From CAZOHC01 sp964579845 (GTDB lineage Bacteria > Patescibacteriota > Microgenomatia > Levybacterales > UBA12049): 64,000 nucleotides of DNA. The notes below the pieces were generated by a model. That model worked only from the letters and a program-made list of their open reading frames with translations, was not told where the DNA came from and searched no databases. How positions within the stretch are numbered: the first letter of the stretch is position 1; every line of letters begins with the position of its first letter. This document shows positions 17,590 through 25,966 of this stretch, one piece after another. A program made the translations under genes and the position numbers. The stretch lies in NCBI GenBank assembly GCA_964579845.1, contig CAZOHC010000001.1, positions 1 to 64,000 of the forward strand. The letters run 5' to 3'.

Positions 17590-17598
17590 ATTATAGCA
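17590..17598 (-). promoter_or_regulatory. Internal extended -10 promoter upstream of rpsN
   Basis: TGC-TATAAT on the minus strand, 33 bases before the rpsN ATG, in one of the few gaps of the ribosomal cluster. The spacer also has ACAGGA and TCCTGT half-sites on either side of the -10, a possible operator dyad. The -35 is weak. Confidence 0.5.
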
Positions 17599-17632
17599 CA
17601 TTTCGTGGCTAAATTACCTGTCATGTCCTGTA

Positions 17633-18178
17633 TTATGCTGTTTTTACAAAAGGCATGCCGAACGCTTTGAGTAATACGTAGGCCTGTTCTTTGTTTTCAG
17701 CTGTTGTTACCATATTCACCTGAATTCCCTGTACCCGCTCAACCGTTGCGATGTCAATTTCCGGGAAGACTGAGTATTCAGTAAATCCGAGTGAGTAGTT
17801 TCCTTCTTTATCAAAGCTCGTATCACTAACGCCTCTGAAGTCTCTGATGCGCGGGAGAACGACATAGATAAGTTTCTCGAGGAATTCATACATCCTTTTT
17901 CCGCGAAGTGTGACGACAACACCGATCGCATCACCTTCACGAAGCTTAAATGACGCGATAGATTTCTTGGCTCTCGCAACTCGAGGTTTCTGACCGGTAA
18001 TCTGTCCGAGTACCTCAACCATTTTCTCAACCCGCTTCTTATCACCGACAGCATCCTTAATCCCCATGTTGACGACAATCTTTGTCAGATGAGGAACAGC
18101 CATCACATTACTGATGTTCAGTTCTTCTTTCAGTTTCGGTGCAATTGTTTTGTTATATTCTTCGTGTAAAGCGTTCAT
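17633..18178 (-). CDS. rplE: 50S ribosomal protein L5 (uL5)
   Basis: 181 residues from the ATG at 18178, which overlaps the rplX stop by one base (TAATG). An upstream ATG at 18199 would only add residues inside rplX. Signatures: VPHLTKIVVNMGIKDAVGDKK, TGQKPRVARAKKSIASFKLREG and the end FGMPF. Binds 5S rRNA and contacts P-site tRNA. Confidence 0.97.
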   Translation of the reverse strand: MNALHEEYNKTIAPKLKEELNISNVMAVPHLTKIVVNMGIKDAVGDKKRVEKMVEVLGQITGQKPRVARAKKSIASFKLREGDAIGVVVTLRGKRMYEFLEKLIYVVLPRIRDFRGVSDTSFDKEGNYSLGFTEYSVFPEIDIATVERVQGIQVNMVTTAENKEQAYVLLKAFGMPFVKTA

Positions 18179-18486
18179 TATCCAAGTCTCCCTTCGCATT
18201 TTCGGCAGATTCTGATCTTCTCGTTTTTTTCCATGAGAAATCCGATTCTGGTGATTTTTTTACATTTCGGGCAAACAACCTGCACGTTCGAGACAGCAAG
18301 CGGCTTCGTGATCGTAATAATCTCAGCCGGTTCAGACTGTGATCGTGCCCGCAGATGGCGTTTGAACTGGTTTACATTCTCAACCAGAACTTTCGCGTCT
18401 TTGGTATAGACCTTCTCGACCTTTCCGGTCTTCCCGGCATCTTTACCTCGTGTAATTTGTACTGTATCTCCTTTAATAATTTTCAT
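18178..18486 (-). CDS. rplX: 50S ribosomal protein L24 (uL24)
   Basis: 102 residues. KOW motif near the start (KGDTVQITRGKDAGKTGKVEKV). The second of two ATGs (18486, not 18492) is chosen because GGAAG lies 8 bases before it and only 2-3 before the first. An unusual feature is a pair of CxxC knuckles near the end (CPKCKKITRIGF and CRKCEGRLG), a zinc-ribbon-like C-terminus seen in some L24 proteins. Confidence 0.96.
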   Translation of the reverse strand: MKIIKGDTVQITRGKDAGKTGKVEKVYTKDAKVLVENVNQFKRHLRARSQSEPAEIITITKPLAVSNVQVVCPKCKKITRIGFLMEKNEKIRICRKCEGRLG

Positions 18487-18510
18487 AGTCATGTCTTCCT
18501 TGACGGATGA

Positions 18511-18885
18511 TTATACAACCTCCGGTGCCATACTGGCAATTTTGTTAAACCCTGCGTCACGAATTTCACGGGCAATCGGTCCGAAGATACGAGTGCCGCG
18601 AGGATTCTTATCTTTCGCATTATCGATAATTACGGCAGCATTGTCAGAAAATCTGACGTACGATCCATCAGCACGCCGAAACTCTTTTCGTGATCTGACG
18701 AGAACAGCTTTTACCATCTCACTTTCTTTTACCGTACCGTGAGGATTTGCCTGCTTTACGACACAGTTCATGATATCACCGATACGGCCGAATCTTCGTC
18801 GGGATCCACCGTAGACCTGTATCACCTGAATGATCTTTGCGCCTGTGTTATCGGCAACTGTTAACATACTTCTTTGCTGAATCAT
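18511..18885 (-). CDS. rplN: 50S ribosomal protein L14 (uL14)
   Basis: 124 residues starting [17 protein letters not shown], with [21 protein letters not shown] and [26 protein letters not shown] at the end. Located between rpsQ and rplX. Confidence 0.97.
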   Translation of the reverse strand: MIQQRSMLTVADNTGAKIIQVIQVYGGSRRRFGRIGDIMNCVVKQANPHGTVKESEMVKAVLVRSRKEFRRADGSYVRFSDNAAVIIDNAKDKNPRGTRIFGPIAREIRDAGFNKIASMAPEVV

Positions 18886-18944
18886 AATTTCTGCATGCTA
18901 CATTCTGCTTGCTAAGTACTGATACATTCCTTAGCATTTCGTTG
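18886..18944. repeat. Intergenic word repeats (TGCTA/GCTAAG type)
   Basis: The 59-base spacer between rpsQ and rplN is made of variants of one word: GCATGCTACATTC, TGCTTGCTAAGTACTG, CATTCCTTAGCAT. No promoter stands out. Confidence 0.35.
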
Positions 18945-19280
18945 TTAGGATGTAGCTTTTTTACCCTCCTTTTTTACGGTCGGTTTCTTTTTTTCTTTTG
19001 CCGGTTCTTTTTTATCGGAAGCAGCAGTTTTCGTTGCTGTCTTTTGTTTCGCATCCGGTGTCAGGAGTGCAAAGTGCATATCTTTTGAAATCGGTCTGGT
19101 CTCCATAATCTGTACCGTATCGCCGACGGTGACTGCATTACCGTTTAACGCGACTTTGAAATTCTTACTGCGTTTTAATAATTTTTTATATAAAGGATGC
19201 GGTGTCTTCCGAGTTACCTCAACGATCGCAACACCATTCATTGCGGTCGAAATCACTTTACCTGTTAATATTTTTGCCAT
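18945..19280 (-). CDS. rpsQ: 30S ribosomal protein S17 (uS17) with Lys-rich C-terminal tail
   Basis: OB-fold core at residues 1-75 (TGKVISTAMNGVAIVEVTRK, HPLYKKLLKRSKNF, VQIMETRPISKDMHFAL). About 35 extra residues follow, dominated by Lys, Ala, Pro and Glu (KKEPAKEKKKPTVKKEGKK). The KPTVKK motif is shared with the L17 tail. It starts 1 base after rpmC. Confidence 0.96.
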   Translation of the reverse strand: MAKILTGKVISTAMNGVAIVEVTRKTPHPLYKKLLKRSKNFKVALNGNAVTVGDTVQIMETRPISKDMHFALLTPDAKQKTATKTAASDKKEPAKEKKKPTVKKEGKKATS

Positions 19281-19281
19281 A

Positions 19282-19506
19282 TTATGCTGTTTCTCCTTCT
19301 GCTGCAGGTTCTTCTGCTTTGGTTTGTAATACTGTGTTAATCCGTGCGATATCCGCTCTCATATTCGCGAGACTTCTCGTGTTTGCAAGCTTCTGTTGCG
19401 CATGCTCAAGCTGTGCTGCTATCAGCGCTGATTTTACCTCGCCTAGCATCGTCTGCAACTCTGCTGCTGATTTTGTATGTAATTCTTTAATTTCTCTGCT
19501 TTTCAT
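19282..19506 (-). CDS. rpmC: 50S ribosomal protein L29 (uL29)
   Basis: 74 residues from the ATG at 19506: MKSREIKELHTKSAAELQTM, then LANTRSLANMRADIARINTVL. The open frame continues far upstream into rplP but the family begins here, 7 bases after the rplP stop. A short Glu/Ala tail follows the helical hairpin. Confidence 0.95.
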   Translation of the reverse strand: MKSREIKELHTKSAAELQTMLGEVKSALIAAQLEHAQQKLANTRSLANMRADIARINTVLQTKAEEPAAEGETA

Positions 19507-19513
19507 AGTTATA

Positions 19514-19924
19514 TTATTCATGACGTGAGACAATCTTCGTTTTAATCGGCAACTTATGTGCCGCCAGACGAAGTGCTTCAACAGCAATCTCGCGACTGAT
19601 TCCTCCCATTTCGAAAAGAATTCTTCCCGGCTTGACCGGTGCGACATACTCATGTACATCCCCTTTACCACTTCCCATTCTCACTTCCGGCGGCTTTTTC
19701 GTAATCGGTTTGTCAGGATAGATTCTGATCCAGATTCGACCGCCACGCTGCGTGTGATGTGAGATCGCTCGTCGAGCTGATTCAATCTGCCGACTTGAAA
19801 TCCAGCCTGACCCGTCAGCGGTTAAGCCATAGTCTCCGAAAGCAAATGTCACCCCACCGGTAGCATTCCCCTTCATCTTTCCTCGCATCTGTTTTCGATA
19901 TTTTACTCTTCTTGGTACTAACAT
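19514..19924 (-). CDS. rplP: 50S ribosomal protein L16 (uL16)
   Basis: 136 residues: [66 protein letters not shown]. Lies at the A-site tRNA channel. Separated from rpsC by an AT-rich spacer. Confidence 0.97.
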   Translation of the reverse strand: MLVPRRVKYRKQMRGKMKGNATGGVTFAFGDYGLTADGSGWISSRQIESARRAISHHTQRGGRIWIRIYPDKPITKKPPEVRMGSGKGDVHEYVAPVKPGRILFEMGGISREIAVEALRLAAHKLPIKTKIVSRHE

Positions 19925-20017
19925 ATCTTTACAATGTCTACGTCCTACTATCTAATTTCTAGTTATTTTAGTAAGTATTCCTTCATTCACTAGAAATCAG
20001 CAATTAGAAATTCGTCA
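19925..20017. repeat. Intergenic word repeats (CTAATTTCTA / TTAGAAATT type)
   Basis: The 93-base spacer between rpsC and rplP contains CTATCTAATTTCTAG and, inverted, CACTAGAAATCAG and CAATTAGAAATTCG. The same word recurs in the spacer at 51744-51849. No terminator or promoter is evident. Confidence 0.45.
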
Positions 20018-20665
20018 TTAACTCCCTTCTCCTCTATTAATCCAAACTTTCACACCGACATAGCCTTTTTTCGTCAAAGCTGGAACACTGGCATAGTTGA
20101 TATTCTCACGGATCGTTGAGAGTGGGACGGTTCCTTTCTGGATTTTTTCCCGTCGACCGATCTCAGCTCCTCCGATTCTTCCTGAAAGCACGATTCTAAC
20201 ACCTTTCGCACCTGATTGCATAACCCGCTCTGCTGTCTGATTCAACACTCGCTTATACGGCAGTCTTCGAAGTAACTGTTCCGTTACATTCCGTCCGACG
20301 AGCTGCGCATCAAGGTTCGGTTCTTTAATCGGTTCAACAGTAATATCAAACTTCGGAACATTCTTCCCTTGACGCTGGTTGACGAAGAACTTTCGAATGA
20401 CTTTTTTCAGATCTTCGACACCTGATCCGCCTCGTCCGATGACAATACCCGGCCGGGAAACATGGATAACGATTTTCACCGTGTTAATAGATCGCTCTAC
20501 TTCAATGCGTGAAACACCTGCTGTTTTCAGCCGCTCCATGAGCATGGTTCTGAGCTTATAATCCTCAATGACTGTGTCTTTATAGTTTTTCTCGTCGAAC
20601 CAACGACTTTCCCATGTCGTAACGGTTCCTAATCTGATTAATGTCGGGTTAACTTTCTGTCCCAT
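20018..20665 (-). CDS. rpsC: 30S ribosomal protein S3 (uS3)
   Basis: 215 residues: MGQKVNPTLIRLGTVTTWES, the KH domain with GIVIGRGGSGVEDLKK, and RVMQSGAKGVRIVLSGRIGGAEIGR. Ends soon after VGVKVWINRGE, lacking the long tail of some S3 proteins. Follows rplV with a 53-base gap. Confidence 0.97.
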   Translation of the reverse strand: MGQKVNPTLIRLGTVTTWESRWFDEKNYKDTVIEDYKLRTMLMERLKTAGVSRIEVERSINTVKIVIHVSRPGIVIGRGGSGVEDLKKVIRKFFVNQRQGKNVPKFDITVEPIKEPNLDAQLVGRNVTEQLLRRLPYKRVLNQTAERVMQSGAKGVRIVLSGRIGGAEIGRREKIQKGTVPLSTIRENINYASVPALTKKGYVGVKVWINRGEGS

Positions 20666-20718
20666 ATTTCTAATATTACTATTTTCTCAAGCTAAACAGT
20701 GTATGATTTTATACATGT

Positions 20719-21081
20719 TTAGACTTTAGGATTTCGTGTATTTCCTCCTTCTTTTTCTTTCAAGACTACTCTGATATGGCTGCCTCGTTTTTTGTACGGA
20801 TGAACTCTTCCCCGTGTTGACGGATGAAATCGTTTTAACGCCTGTGCTTCCGTTACTTCGATCCGATCAATCATCAAGTTTTCTTCGGTCAGCTTGTTAT
20901 TATGAACAGCGTTAGCAACAGCGCTTTTTAATGTTTTCTCAAGCACTGATGCCGGACGGTTCGGTGTAACAGACAGTGCACGAAGCGCTTGCTGTATCGG
21001 CATGTGTTTGACCGCATCCGTTACCAAACGGACTTTTCTCGGACTGATTCTCACTGATTGTGCTTTTGCAATAATTTCCAT
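20719..21081 (-). CDS. rplV: 50S ribosomal protein L22 (uL22)
   Basis: 120 residues: SVRISPRKVRLVTDAVKHMP, SAVANAVHNNKL and the tunnel loop/tail with TRGRVHPYKKRGSHIRVVLKE. Starts 11 bases after rpsS. Confidence 0.97.
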   Translation of the reverse strand: MEIIAKAQSVRISPRKVRLVTDAVKHMPIQQALRALSVTPNRPASVLEKTLKSAVANAVHNNKLTEENLMIDRIEVTEAQALKRFHPSTRGRVHPYKKRGSHIRVVLKEKEGGNTRNPKV

Positions 21082-21092
21082 AGGTATCCTTT

Positions 21093-21377
21093 TTATGTCT
21101 TACTGATCTCACGTGAGACCACGCGTCCATGACTTCTGAATGTTCTGGTCGGTGAAAATTCTCCCAATCGATGACCAACCATGCCTTCAACGACTAATAC
21201 ATTAATGAACACGCGACCGTTATGCACTGCAAAGGTATGCCCGACAAAATCCGGCGGAATCTGCGATGCGCGAGCCCACGTTTTAATCGGCTGGCGGTCA
21301 CCTGACTGTTTCTGAGCAGCGACCTTTTTTGCCAGTTTTTCATCTATGTATGGTCCTTTTTTACTACTTCGTGCCAT
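21093..21377 (-). CDS. rpsS: 30S ribosomal protein S19 (uS19)
   Basis: 94 residues: [57 protein letters not shown]. Complete. Follows rplB by 11 bases. Confidence 0.97.
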   Translation of the reverse strand: MARSSKKGPYIDEKLAKKVAAQKQSGDRQPIKTWARASQIPPDFVGHTFAVHNGRVFINVLVVEGMVGHRLGEFSPTRTFRSHGRVVSREISKT

Positions 21378-21388
21378 AAGATCTGTTC

Positions 21389-22135
21389 TTAGTTAACGCC
21401 CTTTCTTCGTTTTAAAATCATACTACTAGAATATTTTCGTTTGTTACGGGTATTACCCACTGCTTTCCGACCTGCATAGGTCATCGGACTTTTCCGTCCG
21501 ACTGATGAACGACCTTCTCCTCCTCCATGTGGATGTGAAGACGGATTCATCGCAACACCGCGAACGGTCGGCCTGATACCCATGAGTCGTTTTCTTCCAG
21601 CTTTTCCCCACACTTCATTTTTCCAATTAACGTTTCCGACCTGTCCGATTGTAGCAGAATTTTTCTCCAAAACCTTGCGAATCTCACCGGACGGCAACTT
21701 TAGGTGGACAAAGCCATCTTCGCGAGCTTGAATAATCGCGCCTGTTCCTGCTCCTCTGGCCATTTGACCGCCTTTTCCGGGCGTCAGCTCGATGTTGTGA
21801 ACAACCGTTCCGACAGGAATCTTCTTCATCGACAGCGAATGACCGACTGTTATCTCAGCGCCTTCACCGGCCCGCACTGTACTCCCGATACGAAGCCCCT
21901 CAGGTGCGAGGATATATCGTTTCTCACCGTCTGCATACTGCACCAGTGCGATATCACAAGTTCTATTCGGATCATACTCAACAGCGATCACTTTCGCAAC
22001 AACGCCCAGCTTATCGCGCTTGAAATCTATTTTCCGTATAAAGCGCTTCTGTTCTCCGCCTTGATGCCGGACAACCACACGACCTGTGTGATCCCGTCCA
22101 CCGCTTTTTTTTCTGATTGTTTTTAATTTTTTCAT
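21389..22135 (-). CDS. rplB: 50S ribosomal protein L2 (uL2), short N-terminus
   Basis: 248 residues. Core motifs are intact ([41 protein letters not shown] with the peptidyl-transferase-proximal histidine). Usual bacterial L2 is about 275 residues; here the first 25-30 residues (the KYKPTSPGRR region) are absent. They cannot be recovered upstream: a TAG lies about eight codons before the ATG and no other start codon occurs. The shortening looks real. Confidence 0.96.
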   Translation of the reverse strand: MKKLKTIRKKSGGRDHTGRVVVRHQGGEQKRFIRKIDFKRDKLGVVAKVIAVEYDPNRTCDIALVQYADGEKRYILAPEGLRIGSTVRAGEGAEITVGHSLSMKKIPVGTVVHNIELTPGKGGQMARGAGTGAIIQAREDGFVHLKLPSGEIRKVLEKNSATIGQVGNVNWKNEVWGKAGRKRLMGIRPTVRGVAMNPSSHPHGGGEGRSSVGRKSPMTYAGRKAVGNTRNKRKYSSSMILKRRKGVN

Positions 22136-22151
22136 AGGCTCGATTACTATA

Positions 22152-22433
22152 TTAAACTATATCAAAAATGTCAATCTTTTGTCCTTCTTTGACAGTTACA
22201 ATCGCTTTCTTCCATGGCGATAAAATCTTTTCTTCCCGTCTCGGTCCTGACCGTCTCCCCCGACCTTTAACCCAAGCAGTCGAGATATGTGTGACATTTA
22301 CTTTAAACTGTTTCTCAACTTCCCGTTTAATCGTTTGTTTATCCATATCACCAGGCACGACAAACGTAAATTTGCCCTGACCTCCTTGGTGCATTGATTT
22401 TTCACTAACGACCGGCTTCAAAAAGACCTGCAT
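22152..22433 (-). CDS. rplW: 50S ribosomal protein L23 (uL23)
   Basis: 93 residues: PVVSEKSMHQGGQGKFTFVV, VEKQFKVNVTHISTAWVKGRGRR. Sits at the tunnel exit. Its ATG overlaps the rplD stop by one base (TAATG). Confidence 0.97.
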   Translation of the reverse strand: MQVFLKPVVSEKSMHQGGQGKFTFVVPGDMDKQTIKREVEKQFKVNVTHISTAWVKGRGRRSGPRREEKILSPWKKAIVTVKEGQKIDIFDIV

Positions 22434-23263
22434 TATTTATCTCCTTTCGAAAACGTGCTACTCATCGTATCAGCAGCTCCCTTCATCATCACGACCTGTT
22501 TTGCCCGTAAAACCTCATAGGTGTTCAGTTGATTCACAGGAATAAATGTCACCCCTGCAATATTCCGCACTGCTTTTTTAACAGAACTGTCAACATCAGT
22601 CGGCATGACGAGGAGCACTGATGGATTTTTCTCAGACAACATGCCCTGTAATGCCGAATACATAACTTTCGTCTTCGGCTCCAGTGCTTCAAGACCCTGA
22701 ATAACTTTGATAGATTTATCCTGATATCGTGATGTCAGTGCTGAGAAAAGTGCTGCACGACGCATCTTTTGCGGCAATCGTTGTGAATAATCTCGCTGTT
22801 TCGGGCCGAAGACCACACCACCGCCGACAAATATCGGAGCACGGATACCGCCGTGTCTCGCACGTCCTGTACCTTTTTGTCGATAGATTTTCCTGGTTGA
22901 TCCTGCAACCTCACCTCGTGTTTTGGTTGAAACAGTGCCCCTTCTCTGATTTGAGAGGTAAACCCGGACCGCTTGTGCCATTAAAACAGGATTTACTTTT
23001 GCAGCAAACATCTCACCGGGAAGCGTTACCTGGCCGACAACCTTACCAGCTGTATCCAATACATCAATAGTAATCTGTTTTGTCGTTGCTGTCTTTTTCG
23101 CTCGTGTATTCACTGCGGTTGTCTTCTCAGCCGTGTCACGAACAGGAGCTTTCTTGACAGTCTTTGTCTCCGTTCCGGCAGTTTTTGCTGCCACAGGTTT
23201 ACGCTGCGTTGTTTTTTTCACTGTTGTTTTCTTCACGGTCTTTTTTTCTGATGCGTCTGCCAT
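22433..23263 (-). CDS. rplD: 50S ribosomal protein L4 (uL4) with Lys/Thr-rich N-terminal extension
   Basis: The L4 core begins near residue 65 (ITIDVLDTAGKVVGQVTLP) and has the tunnel loop RGEVAGSTRKIYRQKGTGRARHG. The first 64 residues are an extra low-complexity basic arm (KKTVKKTTVKKTT and related). It starts at the overlap with the rplC stop (TAATG), so the arm is genuinely in frame. In other bacteria L4 also represses its operon; whether this one does is unknown. Confidence 0.96.
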   Translation of the reverse strand: MADASEKKTVKKTTVKKTTQRKPVAAKTAGTETKTVKKAPVRDTAEKTTAVNTRAKKTATTKQITIDVLDTAGKVVGQVTLPGEMFAAKVNPVLMAQAVRVYLSNQRRGTVSTKTRGEVAGSTRKIYRQKGTGRARHGGIRAPIFVGGGVVFGPKQRDYSQRLPQKMRRAALFSALTSRYQDKSIKVIQGLEALEPKTKVMYSALQGMLSEKNPSVLLVMPTDVDSSVKKAVRNIAGVTFIPVNQLNTYEVLRAKQVVMMKGAADTMSSTFSKGDK

Positions 23264-24135
23264 TATGCTTCCTCCTTTTTCTCTTCTTCTGCAGGAACTC
23301 CGTCGTCTTCAGTCGATGCAGCTGGTGACTCAACAGGAGATTCATCGGTCGCATCAGCTACTTGCGCTGCTTCCGGTTCGGAGGTTGTCTGATCTTCCTC
23401 CTGCGCATTCTTTGCTTCTTCTTCAGCTTTTGCTGCTTCAGCTGCCTCAGCTTCTTCTTTTGCTTTTTCAACTTGATTCTTAAGAAGCGGGGTGAAATCC
23501 TTTTCAGTTCCCATCTTAACAACCTCGACATAGCTACCGACATAGCCTGGTACCAGACCTGCGACGAGAACAGTATTCTCCTGTGGGTTTACTGAAACAA
23601 CAGTCAGGTTCTTGACAGTCACACGCTCTTTCCCCATGTTTCCTGCCATCTTTTTCCCTTTATAGACACGACCCGGAGTTGTTGTCTGTCCGATAGATCC
23701 CGGAGCCCGTTCACGATCTGACTGTCCGTGCGTCCGTGGACCACCACCGAATCCGTATCGTTTTACACCGCCTGCGAACCCTTTACCTTTTGAGGTTCCG
23801 GTTACCCAAACGACATCTCCTGGTGCCAGGACATCTTCTGCTTTGATCGTATCTCCGACATTCGGAAGTGCTTCATCAGCAGTGAGGTGAATTTCACGAA
23901 GAAAAAGCGGAGTCTTTGCTCCACTCTTTTTCAAATGACCAAGAAGTGACTGTGGGGTTTTCGTTTGCTTTTTGGTATCAACTCCGACTTGAACAGCTGT
24001 ATAGCCATCTTTTTCATGTGTTTTTACCTGGACAATAGAAAGTTCAGGAATTCGAAGGACAGTTACCGGAATACGGCGTCCGTCTTCTAAAAAGCGCTGT
24101 AATTGTTCTGTTTTTTTTCCTACTAGTGCATTCAT
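23263..24135 (-). CDS. rplC: 50S ribosomal protein L3 (uL3) with acidic C-terminal tail
   Basis: The L3 core (GTSKGKGFAGGVKRYGFGGG, HGQSDRERAPGSIGQTTTPG, VYKGKKMAGNMG) ends near residue 220. The remaining 70 residues are a Glu/Ala-rich acidic tail. It is encoded next to the strongly basic L4 N-terminal arm. First gene after the promoter/leader at 24136-24260, not directly joined to rpsJ as in many S10 operons. Confidence 0.96.
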   Translation of the reverse strand: MNALVGKKTEQLQRFLEDGRRIPVTVLRIPELSIVQVKTHEKDGYTAVQVGVDTKKQTKTPQSLLGHLKKSGAKTPLFLREIHLTADEALPNVGDTIKAEDVLAPGDVVWVTGTSKGKGFAGGVKRYGFGGGPRTHGQSDRERAPGSIGQTTTPGRVYKGKKMAGNMGKERVTVKNLTVVSVNPQENTVLVAGLVPGYVGSYVEVVKMGTEKDFTPLLKNQVEKAKEEAEAAEAAKAEEEAKNAQEEDQTTSEPEAAQVADATDESPVESPAASTEDDGVPAEEEKKEEA

Positions 24136-24260
24136 GGTTATATCTTCCTGTCATACGTGTGATAAAAAATCTTCAAAAAAAAGATAGCCTACTAGGCTAT
24201 CTTGTATTCTATTACGAGCCAGTCTTAGGCTAATATCACCTTACATATATGGTAATTATA
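24136..24260 (-). promoter_or_regulatory. Promoter and attenuator-like leader of the rplC operon
   Basis: A perfect TATAAT (24260-24255 on the minus strand) starts a leader of about 110 bases before the rplC ATG. The leader holds a terminator-like hairpin (24203-24181 plus a run of U). Upstream of it, a second copy of TAGCCTA (24232-24226) matches the 5' arm of the hairpin, so it could pair instead with the 3' arm (TAGGCTA). Mutually exclusive pairing is the hallmark of attenuation. The -35 is weak. The regulatory signal is not known. Confidence 0.55.
24175..24203 (-). terminator. Rho-independent terminator-like hairpin in the rplC leader
   Basis: Perfect 9-base stem AAGATAGCC / GGCTATCTT with a 5-base loop, followed by eight T in a row on the minus strand. 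It lies 40 bases before the rplC start, so it either ends the tuf-rpsJ transcript or acts as an attenuator for rplC onwards. Confidence 0.75.
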
Positions 24261-24296
24261 CTATATTTGGGCATTAAATTCTACTGTTTTCTGTCT

Positions 24297-24311
24297 TCCG
24301 ATAAAATCGGA
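24297..24311 (-). repeat. Short hairpin just after the rpsJ stop
   Basis: TCCGAT-TTT-ATCGGA, a perfect 6-base stem with a 3-base loop directly after the TAG of rpsJ. No U-tract follows, so it may be a 3'-end stabilising or processing hairpin. Confidence 0.45.
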
Positions 24312-24620
24312 CTACATCTTAATTTCAATATCAACTCCAGCCGGTAATTCCAAGTGAGTTAAGCTATCAATGGTTTTGTCTGTTGGCGAAACGATGTCTA
24401 TTAATCGTTTGTGGATTCTGATCTCAAAGTGATCGCGGGCATTTTTATCAATAAACGGAGATTTATTGACGGTATATACACTACGCTGTGTAGGAAGCGG
24501 GACAGGACCGACGATTTTTGCACCGGTTCTGACTGCTGTATCCAGTATCTGCTGACAACAAGCGTCAATAACGCGTGCGTCATAGCTTTTTAAACGAACT
24601 CTGATTCTTCCTTTAGCCAT
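24312..24620 (-). CDS. rpsJ: 30S ribosomal protein S10 (uS10)
   Basis: 102 residues: RIRVRLKSYDARVIDACCQQIL, GPVPLPTQRSVYTVNKSPFI, HFEIRIHKRLIDI. Also the transcription antitermination factor NusE. It follows tuf with a 47-base gap, in the frequent tuf-rpsJ order. Confidence 0.97.
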   Translation of the reverse strand: MAKGRIRVRLKSYDARVIDACCQQILDTAVRTGAKIVGPVPLPTQRSVYTVNKSPFIDKNARDHFEIRIHKRLIDIVSPTDKTIDSLTHLELPAGVDIEIKM

Positions 24621-24667
24621 AGTAATTATGCTTCCAACAGACTGTTAAAGAACTACGATAGTGTGCC

Positions 24668-25852
24668 TTACTTGATTACTTTAGTAATAACACCGGCACC
24701 GACGGTTTTTCCACCTTCACGGATTGCGAAACGCAGTCCTTCTTCCAGAGCTACTGGAACAATAAGCTTTACATTCATTTTTGAAGTATCTCCAGGCATT
24801 ACCATTTCTACACCTTCAGGTAATTCAACTGATCCTGTGACGTCTGTCGTCTGAATATAGAACTGTGGACGATACCCCTTGAAGAATGGTGTGTGACGAC
24901 CGCCTTCTTCTTTCGTCAAAATATATGCTTCAGCTTCAAATTCAGTATGAGGTGTGATTGACCCCGGTTTTGCAAGTACTTGACCACGCTCAACATCATC
25001 TTTCTCGATGCCTCGGAGCAGAAGACCGACGTTGTCTCCAGCCTGTCCTTCATCAAGCTGCTTTTTGAACATCTCAACACCGGTAACGACTGTAGATGTT
25101 GTTGCTTTCATACCGACAATTTCAATAGGATCATTTACTTTGACGATACCTCGATCAATTCTTCCGGTAACGACTGTTCCGCGACCTTTGATGGAGAAAA
25201 CGTCTTCTACCGGCATGAGGAACGGCTTATCAAGATCACGAGTCGGTGTAGGAACGTATTCGTCGACTGCCTTCATGAGTTCCATAATCTTATCTTCATA
25301 TGCAGCATCGCCTTCGAGTGCTTTCAGAGAAGAACCTCGGATGATTGGCACATCTTCACCAGGATATTTGTATTTTGTCAGCAATTCACGAACTTCCATC
25401 TCAACCAGGTCAAGGAGTTCTTCATCCTGGACCATATCACATTTATTAAGGTACACAACAATAGCTGGAACTCCTACTTGGTATGCCAGAAGAATGTGCT
25501 CACGGGTCTGAGGCATCGGACCGTCTGGAGCAGAGACGACAAGGATAGCGCCGTCCATCTGAGCTGCACCGGTGATCATGTTCTTAATGTAATCAGCGTG
25601 CCCTGGAGCGTCAATGTGAGCATAATGACGAGTGTCTGTTTCGTATTCTTGGTGTGAGATATTAATAGTGACGCCGCGAGCTCTTTCTTCAGGAGCATTA
25701 TCAATGTCTTCATATTTTCTTGCCTGCGCCATTCCTTTTTTCGCAAGAACTGCGGTGATAGCTGCGGTTGTAGTGGTCTTACCGTGATCGACGTGACCGA
25801 TGGTACCGATATTAACGTGTGGTTTTGATCTTGTAAATTTATTATCTGCCAT
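24668..25852 (-). CDS. tuf: Translation elongation factor Tu
   Basis: 394 residues with GHVDHGKTT (P-loop), [13 protein letters not shown] (G3), NKCDMV (G4) and the switch-region RGVTINISH. Delivers aminoacyl-tRNA. It is the first gene of the translation block, driven by a near-consensus promoter. Only one copy is in the window. Confidence 0.98.
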   Translation of the reverse strand: MADNKFTRSKPHVNIGTIGHVDHGKTTTTAAITAVLAKKGMAQARKYEDIDNAPEERARGVTINISHQEYETDTRHYAHIDAPGHADYIKNMITGAAQMDGAILVVSAPDGPMPQTREHILLAYQVGVPAIVVYLNKCDMVQDEELLDLVEMEVRELLTKYKYPGEDVPIIRGSSLKALEGDAAYEDKIMELMKAVDEYVPTPTRDLDKPFLMPVEDVFSIKGRGTVVTGRIDRGIVKVNDPIEIVGMKATTSTVVTGVEMFKKQLDEGQAGDNVGLLLRGIEKDDVERGQVLAKPGSITPHTEFEAEAYILTKEEGGRHTPFFKGYRPQFYIQTTDVTGSVELPEGVEMVMPGDTSKMNVKLIVPVALEEGLRFAIREGGKTVGAGVITKVIK

Positions 25853-25873
25853 AGTTTTTTTGCCTTTTGTTTA

Positions 25874-25904
25874 AAAAAATTATCGCCGCATTTATTCAGG
25901 CGAC
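25874..25904 (-). terminator. Terminator-like hairpin in the tuf leader
   Basis: On the minus strand GTCGCC and GGCGAT can pair (one G-U) around an 11-base loop, followed by AATTTTTTT. It lies between the tuf promoter and its ATG, so it could act as a weak attenuator. Confidence 0.4.
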
Positions 25905-25911
25905 GAAATTA

Positions 25912-25940
25912 ATGATACAACATTTTTTTGAGCTCGTCAA
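25912..25940 (-). promoter_or_regulatory. Promoter of tuf-rpsJ
   Basis: TTGACG, 17 bases, TATCAT on the minus strand, about 60 bases before the tuf ATG. It is one of the best sigma-70-type promoters in the window. Just upstream, ACCCT-CAAAT-AGGGT forms a small hairpin after the NUDIX gene stop. Confidence 0.75.
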
Positions 25941-25966
25941 GACCCTATTTGAGGGTATTTCACTCA

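Noticed and set aside
23358..23595. Long alternative frames over the rplC tail
   Set aside because: They are shadows of low-complexity Glu/Ala codons in the L3 tail. L3 is the conserved frame.
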